DNA of 27,834 nucleotides from Candidatus Moraniibacteriota bacterium (GCA_030641185.1 DAOWHY010000016.1:1-27834); one strand, 5' to 3'; shown: positions 6,531-13,643, counted from the stretch's first letter. Program-made: numbers and translations. Notes: a model not told the origin generated them from the sequence alone.

Positions 6531-7680
6531 ATTCCAAAATAAAATCCAGTGTTTCTCTTGCGCACTTGTGCCAGGAGAATTTTTTTGTCTGTTCAAATCC
6601 TTTTTTAATCAAAGTATCTTTCAATTGATCATCATTTAAAACCGTTTCCATGGCTCTATAAAGCTCGTCTAAATTATAAGGATTGATCATAATAGCCGCA
6701 TCCCCGACCGCTTCCGGTAAAGATGAAAAGTTTGAGGTTATCACGGGGGTTCCACAAGCCATTGCTTCAAGCGGAGGAAAACCAAAACCTTCATAAAAAG
6801 AAGGGTAAACAAAAAGTTCAGCCTGGTTGTATAAGATTGATTTGTCTTCATCATCAATAAATCCCGTAAAAATTATATCATTTTTTACTGGCGAATTTTT
6901 TACTGTTTTAAAAATATCCCTGTAAAGCCAGCCTTTAGATCCAGCAATAACTAATTTATAGTCTTCTGCAGGCGACATTCGCGAATGTCGCCTTCGTTTA
7001 AATATTTCAAAAGCTTCAACTAATCCAATTATATTTTTGCGCGGCTCAAGTGTTCCTAAATACAAAATATATTTTTCCGGCAAATTGTATTTCTTTCTGA
7101 TTTTCTTAATTTTTGATTCTTGATTTGTAATTCGTAATTCTTGATCTATCCCTGAATAAATCACTTTTATTTTTTCAGGGTTAATATTATATAATCCGAC
7201 CAGATCATTTTTCGTTGATTCTGAAACAGCTATTATTTTGTCTGTCTTACGCGCCTGTTTTTTGGGATTCATTGAAAAATGCCAGTAATTTTTGCTGGCA
7301 GAATAAAATTCCGGATATTTTTCAAAACTAAGATCATGAAAAGTCATCACGCTTTTGCATTTTTTTGACACTGACGATAGGAATATATGCGGTGAAAAAA
7401 ACACATCGACTTCTTTCAGTAGCTTATCTATTTTGGGATAATTAAAAAAATATAAAGAAGCATCTAAAAATCTATTTGGAATTCTGTATTGCCTAAGTTC
7501 AACATTTGGAAATTTTAACCAGTCATAATCAAGTTCAATTTTTTTATATCCATTGTAAAAAAGCTTGAACTTGATGCTCTTGTCCAAGCTAAGCATATTT
7601 GCGAGAAGATTGACTGTATATTCTTCAACGCCGGTTTTCATCCCCCGTGCCAGCATTCTAATATCAATTCCGATAATCAT
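6529..7680 (-). CDS. GT4-family glycosyltransferase with repeat-derived insert
   Basis: 383 aa with the GT-B fold: MIIGIDIRMLARGMKTGVEEY at the start, YILYLGTLEPRKNIIGLVEA in the donor domain, and the E-x7-E motif in FYEGFGFPPLEAMACGTPVI. It resembles the glycosyltransferase at 4146-5297 throughout, so the two are paralogues in one surface-glycan pathway. It carries two foreign-looking stretches. RRRHSRMSPAED (about residues 228-239) is encoded by a perfect 22-bp palindrome at 6971-6992. RITNQESKIKKIRKK (about 180) resembles inserts in LepA and GatA. Both lie in surface loops between core elements, so the enzyme may tolerate them. No Shine-Dalgarno is visible. Confidence 0.9.
   Translation of the reverse strand: MIIGIDIRMLARGMKTGVEEYTVNLLANMLSLDKSIKFKLFYNGYKKIELDYDWLKFPNVELRQYRIPNRFLDASLYFFNYPKIDKLLKEVDVFFSPHIFLSSVSKKCKSVMTFHDLSFEKYPEFYSASKNYWHFSMNPKKQARKTDKIIAVSESTKNDLVGLYNINPEKIKVIYSGIDQELRITNQESKIKKIRKKYNLPEKYILYLGTLEPRKNIIGLVEAFEIFKRRRHSRMSPAEDYKLVIAGSKGWLYRDIFKTVKNSPVKNDIIFTGFIDDEDKSILYNQAELFVYPSFYEGFGFPPLEAMACGTPVITSNFSSLPEAVGDAAIMINPYNLDELYRAMETVLNDDQLKDTLIKKGFEQTKKFSWHKCARETLDFILE
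6971..6992. repeat. perfect 22-bp palindrome inside a glycosyltransferase gene
   Basis: Centred on TTCGCGAA and flanked by GGCGACA/TGTCGCC. It is G+C-rich against an A+T-rich gene and encodes an Arg/Ser/Met-containing loop that keeps the frame open. Confidence 0.8.
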
Positions 7681-7704
7681 AATGATATTTATTTAAATAC
7701 CTCT

Positions 7705-7828
7705 TGTCGTTGCGAGAAGCCCGAGCGAGCGTAGCGAACGAAAAGGCGACGAAGCAATCCCGTGATTAAATTCTTTGCGCGTAGTTACGGGATTGCTTCG
7801 TCGCTCTGCGGAGCTCCCCGCAATGACA
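7705..7828. repeat. dispersed palindromic repeat family 1 (copy a)
   Basis: It begins TGTCGTTGCGAGAAGC and ends CCCCGCAATGACA, with arms containing GACGAAGCAATCCCG and CGGGATTGCTTCGTC around a short A+T-rich centre. Other copies are at 10359-10493 and 19309-19448, and a split copy is at 23002-23075 plus 23434-23492. This copy lies between the Wzz-like gene and the next glycosyltransferase gene. Confidence 0.85.
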
Positions 7829-7830
7829 AA

Positions 7831-8451
7831 CTAAGACAATGAAAAATACCTTCTTAAAAAAACAACAAAAACTCCTAACGCCATTCCTGAAATTAATCCA
7901 ATAATCAAATTCAAAATTGCGTCTGGCCTGCTTTCAACTATTACTGGATTTTCACTACTGACAAGAAAAGATATTTCTTGCTCGCTGGATTCTTTTAATT
8001 TTTCAACTTTGGCGTTTATTATTTCTGTGGTAGCCGTTGAAATTTTTTTTGCCTCTTCTGTCGCGCTACTTTTAAATTTTACTTCCACATATTGCGGAGA
8101 CATTTTTTTAGCGATAAATTTTTTCGTGTAGCTTTTTATATTTTTAAATTCTGAATCAACTTGTGCTCTTCTATAAATCGCGTTTACCGTTTCTGGGCTT
8201 TTTAGCCATTGTTCAATGGAATTTGCCATTATTTCGCTACTCTGGAGGGCGTAATAACCATCGTATTTAAAATCGTCAGTTGTTTGCGTTTTGTCTTTAG
8301 CTATTGTTAAAGACAAAGATGTTTCATATTCAATCGGCTGCGCGACCGAAAACACAAAAGCGGACACGGCTGTAATGATGCTGATAACTATAATTAGTTT
8401 AGAATTTTTTCTGATGATTTTTAGATATTCTTTTAGTTCCATATAATTCAT
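7831..8451 (-). CDS. Wzz-like polysaccharide chain-length determinant
   Basis: About 206 aa. The architecture is that of polysaccharide co-polymerases: a short cytoplasmic start with MELKEYLKIIRKNSK, membrane helix 1 (LIIVISIITAVSAFVFSVA), an extracellular helical/beta region with YETSLSLTIAK, and membrane helix 2 near the C-terminus (LNLIIGLISGMALGVFVVFLRR). It is shorter than enterobacterial Wzz (about 325 aa), and the extracytoplasmic domain is reduced. There is no C-terminal tyrosine-kinase domain. The ATG at 8451 comes one base after the stop of the upstream glycosyltransferase gene (TAAAATG), so the two are translationally coupled. ATG 8442 is an alternative. The role is control of glycan chain length at the membrane. 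Confidence 0.8.
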   Translation of the reverse strand: MNYMELKEYLKIIRKNSKLIIVISIITAVSAFVFSVAQPIEYETSLSLTIAKDKTQTTDDFKYDGYYALQSSEIMANSIEQWLKSPETVNAIYRRAQVDSEFKNIKSYTKKFIAKKMSPQYVEVKFKSSATEEAKKISTATTEIINAKVEKLKESSEQEISFLVSSENPVIVESRPDAILNLIIGLISGMALGVFVVFLRRYFSLS

Positions 8452-8452
8452 T

Positions 8453-9574
8453 TTAACATTTATTATTGTCATATTCTTTTTCAACAAACTCCCCAATCTT
8501 CTTTTTAAATATCTCTTTATCAAACCCCAGCGCGTATTCTCTTATTTCCTCTGAATTAAATCTATCAGAATTAAAATTTTTGACAACCTTTATAATTGAC
8601 TGCGGCGTTTGTTCTGTAAAAAACATCCCGGTTCCCCCTTTAGTAAAGGGAGCGGGGGGATTTTCCACCACAGTTTCAAGAGCGCCGCCGCCCTTGAATG
8701 CTATAACCGGACGGCCTGAAGCCATTGCTTCTAACGGAGTAATCCCAAAGTCTTCTTCTGGAGGAAAAATAAATGCTTTGCACTTTGAATAGTACCGGCT
8801 CATTTCTTTGTCTTTTAAATGTCCTAAAAATTCAATATTTTTTCCAGCATATTTTTTTAACTTGTTCATTTCTGGACCTTTGCCAATTATTTTCAACGGC
8901 AATTTTAGTTTATTAAATGCTTGAACAACAATGTCAAAGCGTTTATAGGGAAGCGCGCGGCCAACCATTAAATAATAATCCCCAATATCTTTGGAAATAA
9001 AAAACTTTTTTGTGTTTACGGGAGGATTAATAACGACAGCCTTTTTATCGTAGTATTTTTTTATTCTTGATGCCACAAAATTTGAGTTAGCGATATATTT
9101 ATCTGGCCGGTCCGCAGAAATTTTATCCCACAACCTTATATAATTCATCGCAAACGGAACAAGTTTTTTTGTTAGCTTGGAATATTCAAACTCGCGCAAA
9201 TATTTATGGCAATCATCCCAAGCGTATCTCATCGGCGTGTGGCAATAAGTAATATGCAAAGTATGCGGCATTGTTATCACGCCTTTGGCATAGCTATTTG
9301 AATCAGAAAGAACAACATCGTATTCGGATAAATCAAACTGTTCAATTGCCATTGGCATTAAAAGCGGGAATAACCGATGATGCGATCCAATAAAAGGAAT
9401 TTTCTGTAAAAAAGAGGTGTGAATTTTTTTATCAGAAAAAGCCCCCTTCATTAATTTTCGATCATAAACCATCGTATAGATCGGCGCCTTCGGAAAAATC
9501 TCCGTAAACGCCTCCAAAACTCTTTCCGCCCCACCATACTGGACAAGGTAATCGTGAACAAGTGCGATTTTCAT
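8453..9574 (-). CDS. GT4-family glycosyltransferase (WbaZ-like) with repeat-derived insert
   Basis: 373 aa. It starts MKIALVHDYLVQYGGAERVL, as in WbaZ/mannosyltransferase-type GT4 enzymes, followed by ITYCHTPMRYAWDD. The donor domain has YYLMVGRALPYKRFDIVVQA and the catalytic-loop motif EEDFGITPLEAMASGRPV. Residues about 305-315 (NPPAPFTKGGTG) do not fit the family; they are encoded by the CCCCCTT/AAGGGGG mini-repeat at 8631-8665, inserted in frame within the C-terminal domain. It is the first gene of a two-gene operon with the Wzz-like gene and is divergent from mini-gene 5. It probably adds a mannose-type sugar to the cell-surface glycan. Confidence 0.9.
   Translation of the reverse strand: MKIALVHDYLVQYGGAERVLEAFTEIFPKAPIYTMVYDRKLMKGAFSDKKIHTSFLQKIPFIGSHHRLFPLLMPMAIEQFDLSEYDVVLSDSNSYAKGVITMPHTLHITYCHTPMRYAWDDCHKYLREFEYSKLTKKLVPFAMNYIRLWDKISADRPDKYIANSNFVASRIKKYYDKKAVVINPPVNTKKFFISKDIGDYYLMVGRALPYKRFDIVVQAFNKLKLPLKIIGKGPEMNKLKKYAGKNIEFLGHLKDKEMSRYYSKCKAFIFPPEEDFGITPLEAMASGRPVIAFKGGGALETVVENPPAPFTKGGTGMFFTEQTPQSIIKVVKNFNSDRFNSEEIREYALGFDKEIFKKKIGEFVEKEYDNNKC
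8631..8665. repeat. CCCCCTT-type mini-repeat inserted in a glycosyltransferase reading frame
   Basis: TTCCCCCTTTAGTAAAGGGAG followed by CGGGGGGA. It has the same core as 1534-1572 and 12281-12317 and is read in frame as part of NPPAPFTKGG. Confidence 0.7.
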
Positions 9575-9589
9575 TTTGAGTATTTATTA

Positions 9590-9618
9590 TTGACAGGAAA
9601 TAAATTATATGCTACAGT
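9590..9618 (+). promoter_or_regulatory. promoter of mini-gene 5
   Basis: TTGACA, 17-nt spacer, TACAGT, in the 80-nt gap divergent from the glycosyltransferase at 8453-9574. Confidence 0.65.
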
Positions 9619-9654
9619 TTTCATGCTTACGAATATATATCGGAGGTGAAAATA

Positions 9655-9834
9655 GTGGAGATTAGCGAAAATATATCAAAAATTGTTTACGCAATTTTTA
9701 TGTTGATAATTCTTGCGATAGCAAATTTTTGGCCTGACCCAAAAACACAGAATTTTGCAATTGCAGCAATAGCGATTATAAGCATGACTTTAATCGCTGT
9801 GGTAAAAATCAAGAAAGACAAAAAAGAGTCTTAG
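9655..9834 (+). CDS. mini-protein 5: 59-aa two-helix membrane protein
   Basis: I chose GTG 9655 because CGGAGGTG at 9641-9648 is correctly spaced before it. The longer GTG start at 9646 lies within that Shine-Dalgarno. The protein is MEISENISK, helix 1 (IVYAIFMLIILAIANFW), a short polar turn PDPKTQN, helix 2 (FAIAAIAIISMTLIAVVKI) and a basic tail KKDKKES. The family is not recognised. A complete promoter, Shine-Dalgarno and terminator surround it. It resembles mini-proteins 3 and 4 in layout but not in residue order. Confidence 0.75.
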   Translation: MEISENISKIVYAIFMLIILAIANFWPDPKTQNFAIAAIAIISMTLIAVVKIKKDKKES

Positions 9835-9867
9835 AGGTGTTCCTATCGGAGCTACCTCTTTTTTTAT
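9833..9867 (+). terminator. intrinsic terminator of mini-gene 5
   Basis: AGAGGT (9833-9838) pairs with ACCTCT (9854-9859), with TCC/GGA inside, followed by TTTTTTATT. The stem starts within the stop codon. Confidence 0.85.
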
Positions 9868-9892
9868 TAACAAGGGTTAATTTGATATTATT

Positions 9893-10333
9893 TCAAAATA
9901 AACTTTCACTCTTCTCTCTTAAATCTAACTCCCTATTCACCATCTCATCCGCTAATTTATTTTTCTCTCTCGGAATATGAATAAATTTCACAGAATCAAA
10001 ATCAAGCGTTAAATTCCAGACTATAATAAAAAGCTTTTGCATTCCTTCATCTTTTATTTTGTATTCATGGTTCAATTGTTTAACAACAAGCTCGCTATCA
10101 AGATGACACTCAAGATTTTTATCCTTTATTTTTTGCGCTTTAAAAATCCCCTTCGCTTTCTGCAACGCTAAAATCAGCGCTTCATATTCGGCTTGATTGT
10201 TTGTTGTTTCGCCGAGATATTTTGAGGTTTTCAAAATAACCTCGTCTTTATCGTTTTTGATGACAACCCCGCCCGCGGCTGGACCTGGATTCCCGCGAGA
10301 ACCACCGTCGGTGTAAATAATTAGTTTGGACAT
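9893..10333 (-). CDS. ribonuclease HI family protein
   Basis: 146 aa. It begins MSKLIIYTDGGSRGNPGPAAG, the typical start of bacterial RNase H-like proteins. The four carboxylates of the active site are visible: Asp in YTDGG, Glu in NNQAEYEAL, Asp in HLDSELVVKQL and Asp in NKLADEMVN. It cuts the RNA strand of RNA-DNA hybrids with Mg2+, for example in R-loops and primers. The frame is open upstream to 10426, but that extension is encoded by a family-1 repeat, so the ATG at 10333 is the real start. No Shine-Dalgarno is visible. Length and motif order are complete for the short RNase HI type. Confidence 0.9.
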   Translation of the reverse strand: MSKLIIYTDGGSRGNPGPAAGGVVIKNDKDEVILKTSKYLGETTNNQAEYEALILALQKAKGIFKAQKIKDKNLECHLDSELVVKQLNHEYKIKDEGMQKLFIIVWNLTLDFDSVKFIHIPREKNKLADEMVNRELDLREKSESLF

Positions 10334-10358
10334 AAATGTTGTTGATATATAAATTAAT

Positions 10359-10493
10359 GTCATTGCGAGAAGTGAAATTATCCGCAGGATAATTGAATGA
10401 CGAAGCAATCCCGTAACTACGCGCAAAGAATTTAATTCCGGGATTGCTTCGTCATTCCGCTTCGCTACGCTTAACTCCGTTCCTCACAATGAA
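10359..10493. repeat. dispersed palindromic repeat family 1 (copy b)
   Basis: It begins GTCATTGCGAGAAG and ends CCTCACAATGA, with inner arms ACGAAGCAATCCCG/CGGGATTGCTTCGTC. It overlaps the last 14 codons of the solute-binding protein gene (10452-11891) and thus supplies its C-terminus and stop codon. Confidence 0.85.
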
Positions 10494-11891
10494 AGATAAA
10501 TTCCCAATCTTTCCAACTGCCTCATCAACTTTCGCCTCCCAATTTTCTCTATCCAAACATATCTCATCAATCATATCAATTAGAATTCTATCAATTTTAT
10601 TGTCAAATTTATTATAGCTAATTGCGGTTTCAGCTTGCGATGCAAAAGCGCTTATTTTATTATTTAGATCAATTTGTTCAGATATTAAATCTTTTCTCGC
10701 CGCGGCTTTGTTAGTTAAATTTAAATATATTTCTGAGTTTTCTTTTTGGGCGGCAAAACTCAAAAAGCTCCAAGCTATTTGAGAGCAATTTATTTCATCA
10801 GATAATGCGGCAGGTTTAGTTAGGCAATTATTATTATTTGAAACAACTGGCGTCCAGACATTAGAAAAATTTATAATCGCTGAATTTTCCAATTGCGGCA
10901 TTTTAGAAACACCATAATTAAGATCTGGATTTAGGGCTAATAAATTTTTTATTTGATAACTATATCCAATAAACATCGCTGTCTTGTTGTTAGCAAATGA
11001 CTTGATCGCTTCTTCCTGTTTACAATCCCAAACATATTTTTCTTTCTCTGAATCCGAAAATTCTGTGTAAAATATTATTGCTCTCTCGCCTGGAATTCTT
11101 TTTTCAATTCCGTTCATCGTATTAATTTCTATCTCTTTGTTTAGATCAATATTTTTATCAAAATCTATTATTCTCGCTCCGCCTTGCATCATAAGCAACG
11201 ACAAAATATCAGAAGAACTATTGATATTTTTTCCGCATCCGAAAGACGCTCCTGCTTGAATAATATTATTGTCCTTATCAAGCATTGTTAACTTGCTGGC
11301 AGTTTTTTTAAACTCTTCCCATGTTCGCGGTGGATTTTCTATTTCCATTTTGGCAAGTAAATCTTTGTTGTAGAAAAGCGCTAAAGAATCGGAATACATT
11401 GGCGATCCATACAGTTCGTTTTCATAAATTAAATCTCTAATCGTTTCAGCGGGAAATATTTCTAATAATTCTTCATATTTAATCAACTTATATTCTTCCG
11501 CGTAATTATCATCTCCCGTAAGCGGTTCAAGCTGGTTAAGATATTTTTCCAACCAATTATTATTAATCATCATAATATTCGGCTCGTTATTTTTTTCTTT
11601 TGCTTTTGCCAAATCTTCCTCGTAAGAGTTAAGATCTTTTTTAGTATAATTTATGGAAACATTTACTTCCTGCCAACCAAAATTATATATCTCGCTTTCA
11701 AATTTTTCTATTATCTCTTCCCAATCATCAGAATTATCCCACAATCCCCAAAATTCCAAAGTTACTTCAATTGGTTTTCTGTCTTCTTTAACTATTTCTT
11801 TTTCATCAATATTAGAATAATCCATCACGAAAACATATCCGATTGATACAAGAATTATTATTAAAAATGTAATTATTATTGTTTTAATCAT
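10452..11891 (-). CDS. extracellular solute-binding protein, family 1, with repeat-encoded C-terminus
   Basis: 479 aa. An N-terminal membrane anchor (IIITFLIIILVSIGYVFVM) is followed by a periplasmic-binding-protein fold: IEVTLEFWGLWDNSDDWEEI near the start, ELYGSPMYSDSLALFYNKDL and NPPRTWEEFKKTASKLT in the middle. This matches ABC-transporter sugar/peptide-binding proteins (SBP_bac_1). No lipobox Cys is seen; anchoring is by the helix. No permease or ATPase gene is adjacent, so the partner transporter is unknown. The last residues (FIVRNGVKRSEAE) come from the family-1 repeat at 10359-10493. The original C-terminus was therefore probably replaced or extended by the repeat. No Shine-Dalgarno is visible. 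Confidence 0.85.
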   Translation of the reverse strand: MIKTIIITFLIIILVSIGYVFVMDYSNIDEKEIVKEDRKPIEVTLEFWGLWDNSDDWEEIIEKFESEIYNFGWQEVNVSINYTKKDLNSYEEDLAKAKEKNNEPNIMMINNNWLEKYLNQLEPLTGDDNYAEEYKLIKYEELLEIFPAETIRDLIYENELYGSPMYSDSLALFYNKDLLAKMEIENPPRTWEEFKKTASKLTMLDKDNNIIQAGASFGCGKNINSSSDILSLLMMQGGARIIDFDKNIDLNKEIEINTMNGIEKRIPGERAIIFYTEFSDSEKEKYVWDCKQEEAIKSFANNKTAMFIGYSYQIKNLLALNPDLNYGVSKMPQLENSAIINFSNVWTPVVSNNNNCLTKPAALSDEINCSQIAWSFLSFAAQKENSEIYLNLTNKAAARKDLISEQIDLNNKISAFASQAETAISYNKFDNKIDRILIDMIDEICLDRENWEAKVDEAVGKIGNLSFIVRNGVKRSEAE

Positions 11892-11916
11892 TTTTTTAAT
11901 TCAAATCATTCAGAAT

Positions 11917-12076
11917 TGTCATTCCCGCACTGAAATAAATTCAGCATAAACTCCGGCGGGAATCCGGTAAATTTCAATAAACAATAATTATCGTAATAAT
12001 TTTGCAAGCGAAACTAACTGGATCCCAGACATTTTTTTCTAAAGCTTCGCTTTTAGAAAAAAATTCTGGGATGACA
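11917..12076. repeat. dispersed repeat family 2 (copy a)
   Basis: It begins TGTCATTCCCGC and ends ATTCTGGGATGACA, with GGATCCCAGA and a TTCTAAAGC/GCTTTTAGAA inner hairpin. A close relative is at 16292-16448. It fills the 228-nt gap between lspA and the solute-binding protein gene; I see nothing else there. Confidence 0.85.
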
Positions 12077-12119
12077 AATAACATGTTTTGTTAAAATGTT
12101 AATATACTTTCATTCTACC

Positions 12120-12545
12120 CTATTTCTTCAAAATTTTCCAGCTTAATAATAATACTCCGAAACAGATTGCCAGATCAGCAATATTAAAAACAAATAAATT
12201 AAGCAAGTTAATATAATCAATTATATATCCGTAAAAAATTCTGTCGGATAGATTGCCGGCAATTCCGCCGAGAATTAATGAAATCCCCCCTGCCCCCTTT
12301 TTGAAAGGGGGAGTTTTTTGTAATATAAAATAATAGACAAAAATAAAAACAAGAGAAATAAAGAAAATAAAAATTAAATTAAAATCTATCGGCAATCCAA
12401 ATAAAGCGTTGTAATTTTTGTAAATCTCAATCTCAGAAAATATATTTTTGACAACTACGAATTTAACAATCTGATCCAAAAACAAAACAGCCAAAGCAAT
12501 GGCTGTTGTTTTCTTTAAATCCTGTTTTCTATGCTCTAAAAACAT
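12120..12545 (-). CDS. lspA: lipoprotein signal peptidase (signal peptidase II)
   Basis: 141 aa, four hydrophobic helices. This membrane aspartic protease cleaves the signal peptide of prolipoproteins before the lipidated Cys. The conserved blocks are present: LDQIVKFVV early, GGIAGNLSDRIFYGYIIDYI and FNIADLAICFG. Asp110 (YIIDY) and Asp124 (NIADL) are the catalytic pair. Residues about 78-87 (TPPFKKGAGG) in the loop before GGIAGN are encoded by a CCCCCTT-type mini-repeat (12281-12317) and look inserted. The gene follows the traR/dksA-type gene by 10 nt and is probably cotranscribed with it. No Shine-Dalgarno is visible. Confidence 0.93.
   Translation of the reverse strand: MFLEHRKQDLKKTTAIALAVLFLDQIVKFVVVKNIFSEIEIYKNYNALFGLPIDFNLIFIFFISLVFIFVYYFILQKTPPFKKGAGGISLILGGIAGNLSDRIFYGYIIDYINLLNLFVFNIADLAICFGVLLLSWKILKK
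12281..12317. repeat. CCCCCTT-type mini-repeat inserted in lspA
   Basis: TGCCCCCTTT followed by TTGAAAGGGGGA forms a stem. It is read in frame as part of QKTPPFKKGAGG. The same core is at 1534-1572 and 8631-8665. Confidence 0.75.
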
Positions 12546-12555
12546 TTAAAAAATA

Positions 12556-12927
12556 TTATCGCTTTTTCGCGCTGCATTCAATGCAAAGAACTGCTTCTGA
12601 CATTGCTTCCAAGCGTTTTGGATTTATTTGCTTTCCACACTTTGAACAAATGCCATAGGTGTTTTCCGAAGTTTTTTTAAGAGCGCCCTCAATATTTTGA
12701 AGTTCTTTTTCCAATTCATGTTCTACGGATAAATTGTCTTCGTAATTTGAAACTTCAATCGCGTTCTCGTCCTGATGACTTCCTATTTGCTGAAACTTTG
12801 TTTCGTAATCGCCTTTAACTTTTTTGCTTTTCTTAGCAAACTTTTGTAATTGAGAAACTATAGCTTTTTTATGCGCAATTAATTTATCTTTAATTTTTTT
12901 TATTTTCTTGTTTTTTTCTTCATTCAT
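12556..12927 (-). CDS. TraR/DksA-type zinc-finger protein
   Basis: 123 aa. A Lys-rich N-terminus with long helices (a coiled coil is likely, residues about 1-80) leads to a C-terminal four-cysteine zinc finger: YGICSKCGKQINPKRLEAM then AVLCIECSAKK. TraR/DksA proteins enter the RNA polymerase secondary channel and tune initiation. A role in transcription control is expected; the exact regulon is unknown. It is first in an operon with lspA. A promoter lies at 12984-13012, with a stem-loop at the very start of the transcript. No Shine-Dalgarno is visible before the ATG. Confidence 0.88.
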   Translation of the reverse strand: MNEEKNKKIKKIKDKLIAHKKAIVSQLQKFAKKSKKVKGDYETKFQQIGSHQDENAIEVSNYEDNLSVEHELEKELQNIEGALKKTSENTYGICSKCGKQINPKRLEAMSEAVLCIECSAKKR

Positions 12928-12955
12928 AGCTTTAGACTTATTTGTAAACTCTCAC

Positions 12956-12978
12956 AAAAATACACAGTTCTCACTGTG
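12956..12978 (-). promoter_or_regulatory. 5' stem-loop of the traR-lspA transcript
   Basis: On the minus strand CACAGT-GAGA-ACTGTG is followed by TATTTTT. It starts at about +1 of the predicted promoter, so it could protect the 5' end or act as an early terminator. Confidence 0.5.
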
Positions 12979-12983
12979 CCTAT

Positions 12984-13012
12984 ATTCTAACATTATTTAA
13001 TTCTTAAATCAA
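12984..13012 (-). promoter_or_regulatory. promoter of the traR-lspA operon
   Basis: TTGATT, 17-nt spacer, TAGAAT on the minus strand. Confidence 0.6.
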
Positions 13013-13110
13013 TATTTCTGTCAATGCCTACTTAATAAAACGGAATTTATCCTTTAGGATTTCAAAATCACACAACAAAAATAATCCTAACTACAAAATT
13101 TAATCAAATT

Positions 13111-13163
13111 AAAAAGACCAACTAGATCCAAATATATTATTTAATGACCGTCGGTCTTTTTTA
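13111..13163 (-). terminator. terminator-like stem
   Basis: AAAAAGACC (13111-13119) and GGTCTTTTT (13153-13161) form a 9-bp stem with a T-run on either strand. An inner GACC-GTC-GGTC hairpin competes and makes a good plus-strand terminator too. Confidence 0.55.
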
Positions 13164-13335
13164 ATCTTTATCTTAGATTATTCTCCCTTTAACAGGGTGA
13201 ATTAAGGGGAGGTGACCCCTTGAGTTATATTTAAGCGCTAAAATTAATGCTCAAATATAACCCAAGAGATACATAATCATTTTAAAACAAAGATCATTTT
13301 AAGTTTCTTCTAAGTTTAAAAGAAACTTTTAATCT
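13111..13335 (-). ncRNA. candidate structured RNA of about 225 nt, class unknown
   Basis: There is no ORF on either strand. Stems found by eye: AGAGAT 13265-13270 with 13332-13337, closing a 9-bp stem 13301-13309/13320-13328; GTTATATTT 13224-13232 with 13253-13261; AAGGGG 13204-13209 with 13216-13221; and CCCT 13185-13188 with 13194-13197. The 13224/13261 stem extends to 12 pairs on the minus strand through a G-U pair that would be an A-C mismatch on the plus strand, which favours minus-strand RNA. A possible -10 box GATAAT (13342-13347) lies just upstream and a terminator stem ends it. It does not look like tmRNA, RNase P RNA or SRP RNA. Confidence 0.4.
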
Positions 13336-13420
13336 CTCACCATTATCGCGTAATTCTTAGATACTTTTTTTATTTTTATTTTTTGTTTATCTTTTATTTT
13401 TATTTTTTAGATAAATTTTT

Positions 13421-13608
13421 AAAAAAAACGCTTCAAACAGTTAAGAGAAGATTAAATACAAAATAAACTGAAGCCATTTCGCTTCGAATTTCTCTTTATA
13501 TGCAATCTACTTCCAATGTTCATTTTATTTATATGTTATAAATAAAACTATGAGAGATTTGTTTTTTAAAAAGAACATTCCGTTTTTTATTTTGTATTCT
13601 CACCTCAT
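13421..13608 (-). ncRNA. candidate 6S-like RNA (about 188 nt)
   Basis: A near-consensus promoter (13615-13643) drives a region without a credible ORF. Nested perfect pairings form one long rod: 13586-13598 with 13455-13467 (13 bp), 13573-13579 with 13515-13521 (7 bp), and an apical 10-bp stem 13538-13547/13523-13532 with a 5-nt loop. Between the outer and middle stems the 3' side bulges by about 47 nt and carries a small hairpin (GAAGC/GCTTC), while the 5' side has about 6 nt. Eight T follow GCTTCA (13430-13435), which can pair with TGAAGC (13469-13474) as a terminator. Length, rod shape and 3'-side hairpin recall 6S RNA, which binds RNA polymerase. The class assignment is inference. Confidence 0.5.
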
Positions 13609-13614
13609 GTTCAA

Positions 13615-13643
13615 AGTATAGCATTAAATTAAACTTTAGTCAA
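13615..13643 (-). promoter_or_regulatory. strong promoter of the candidate 6S-like RNA
   Basis: TTGACT, 17-nt spacer, TATACT on the minus strand. Confidence 0.8.
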
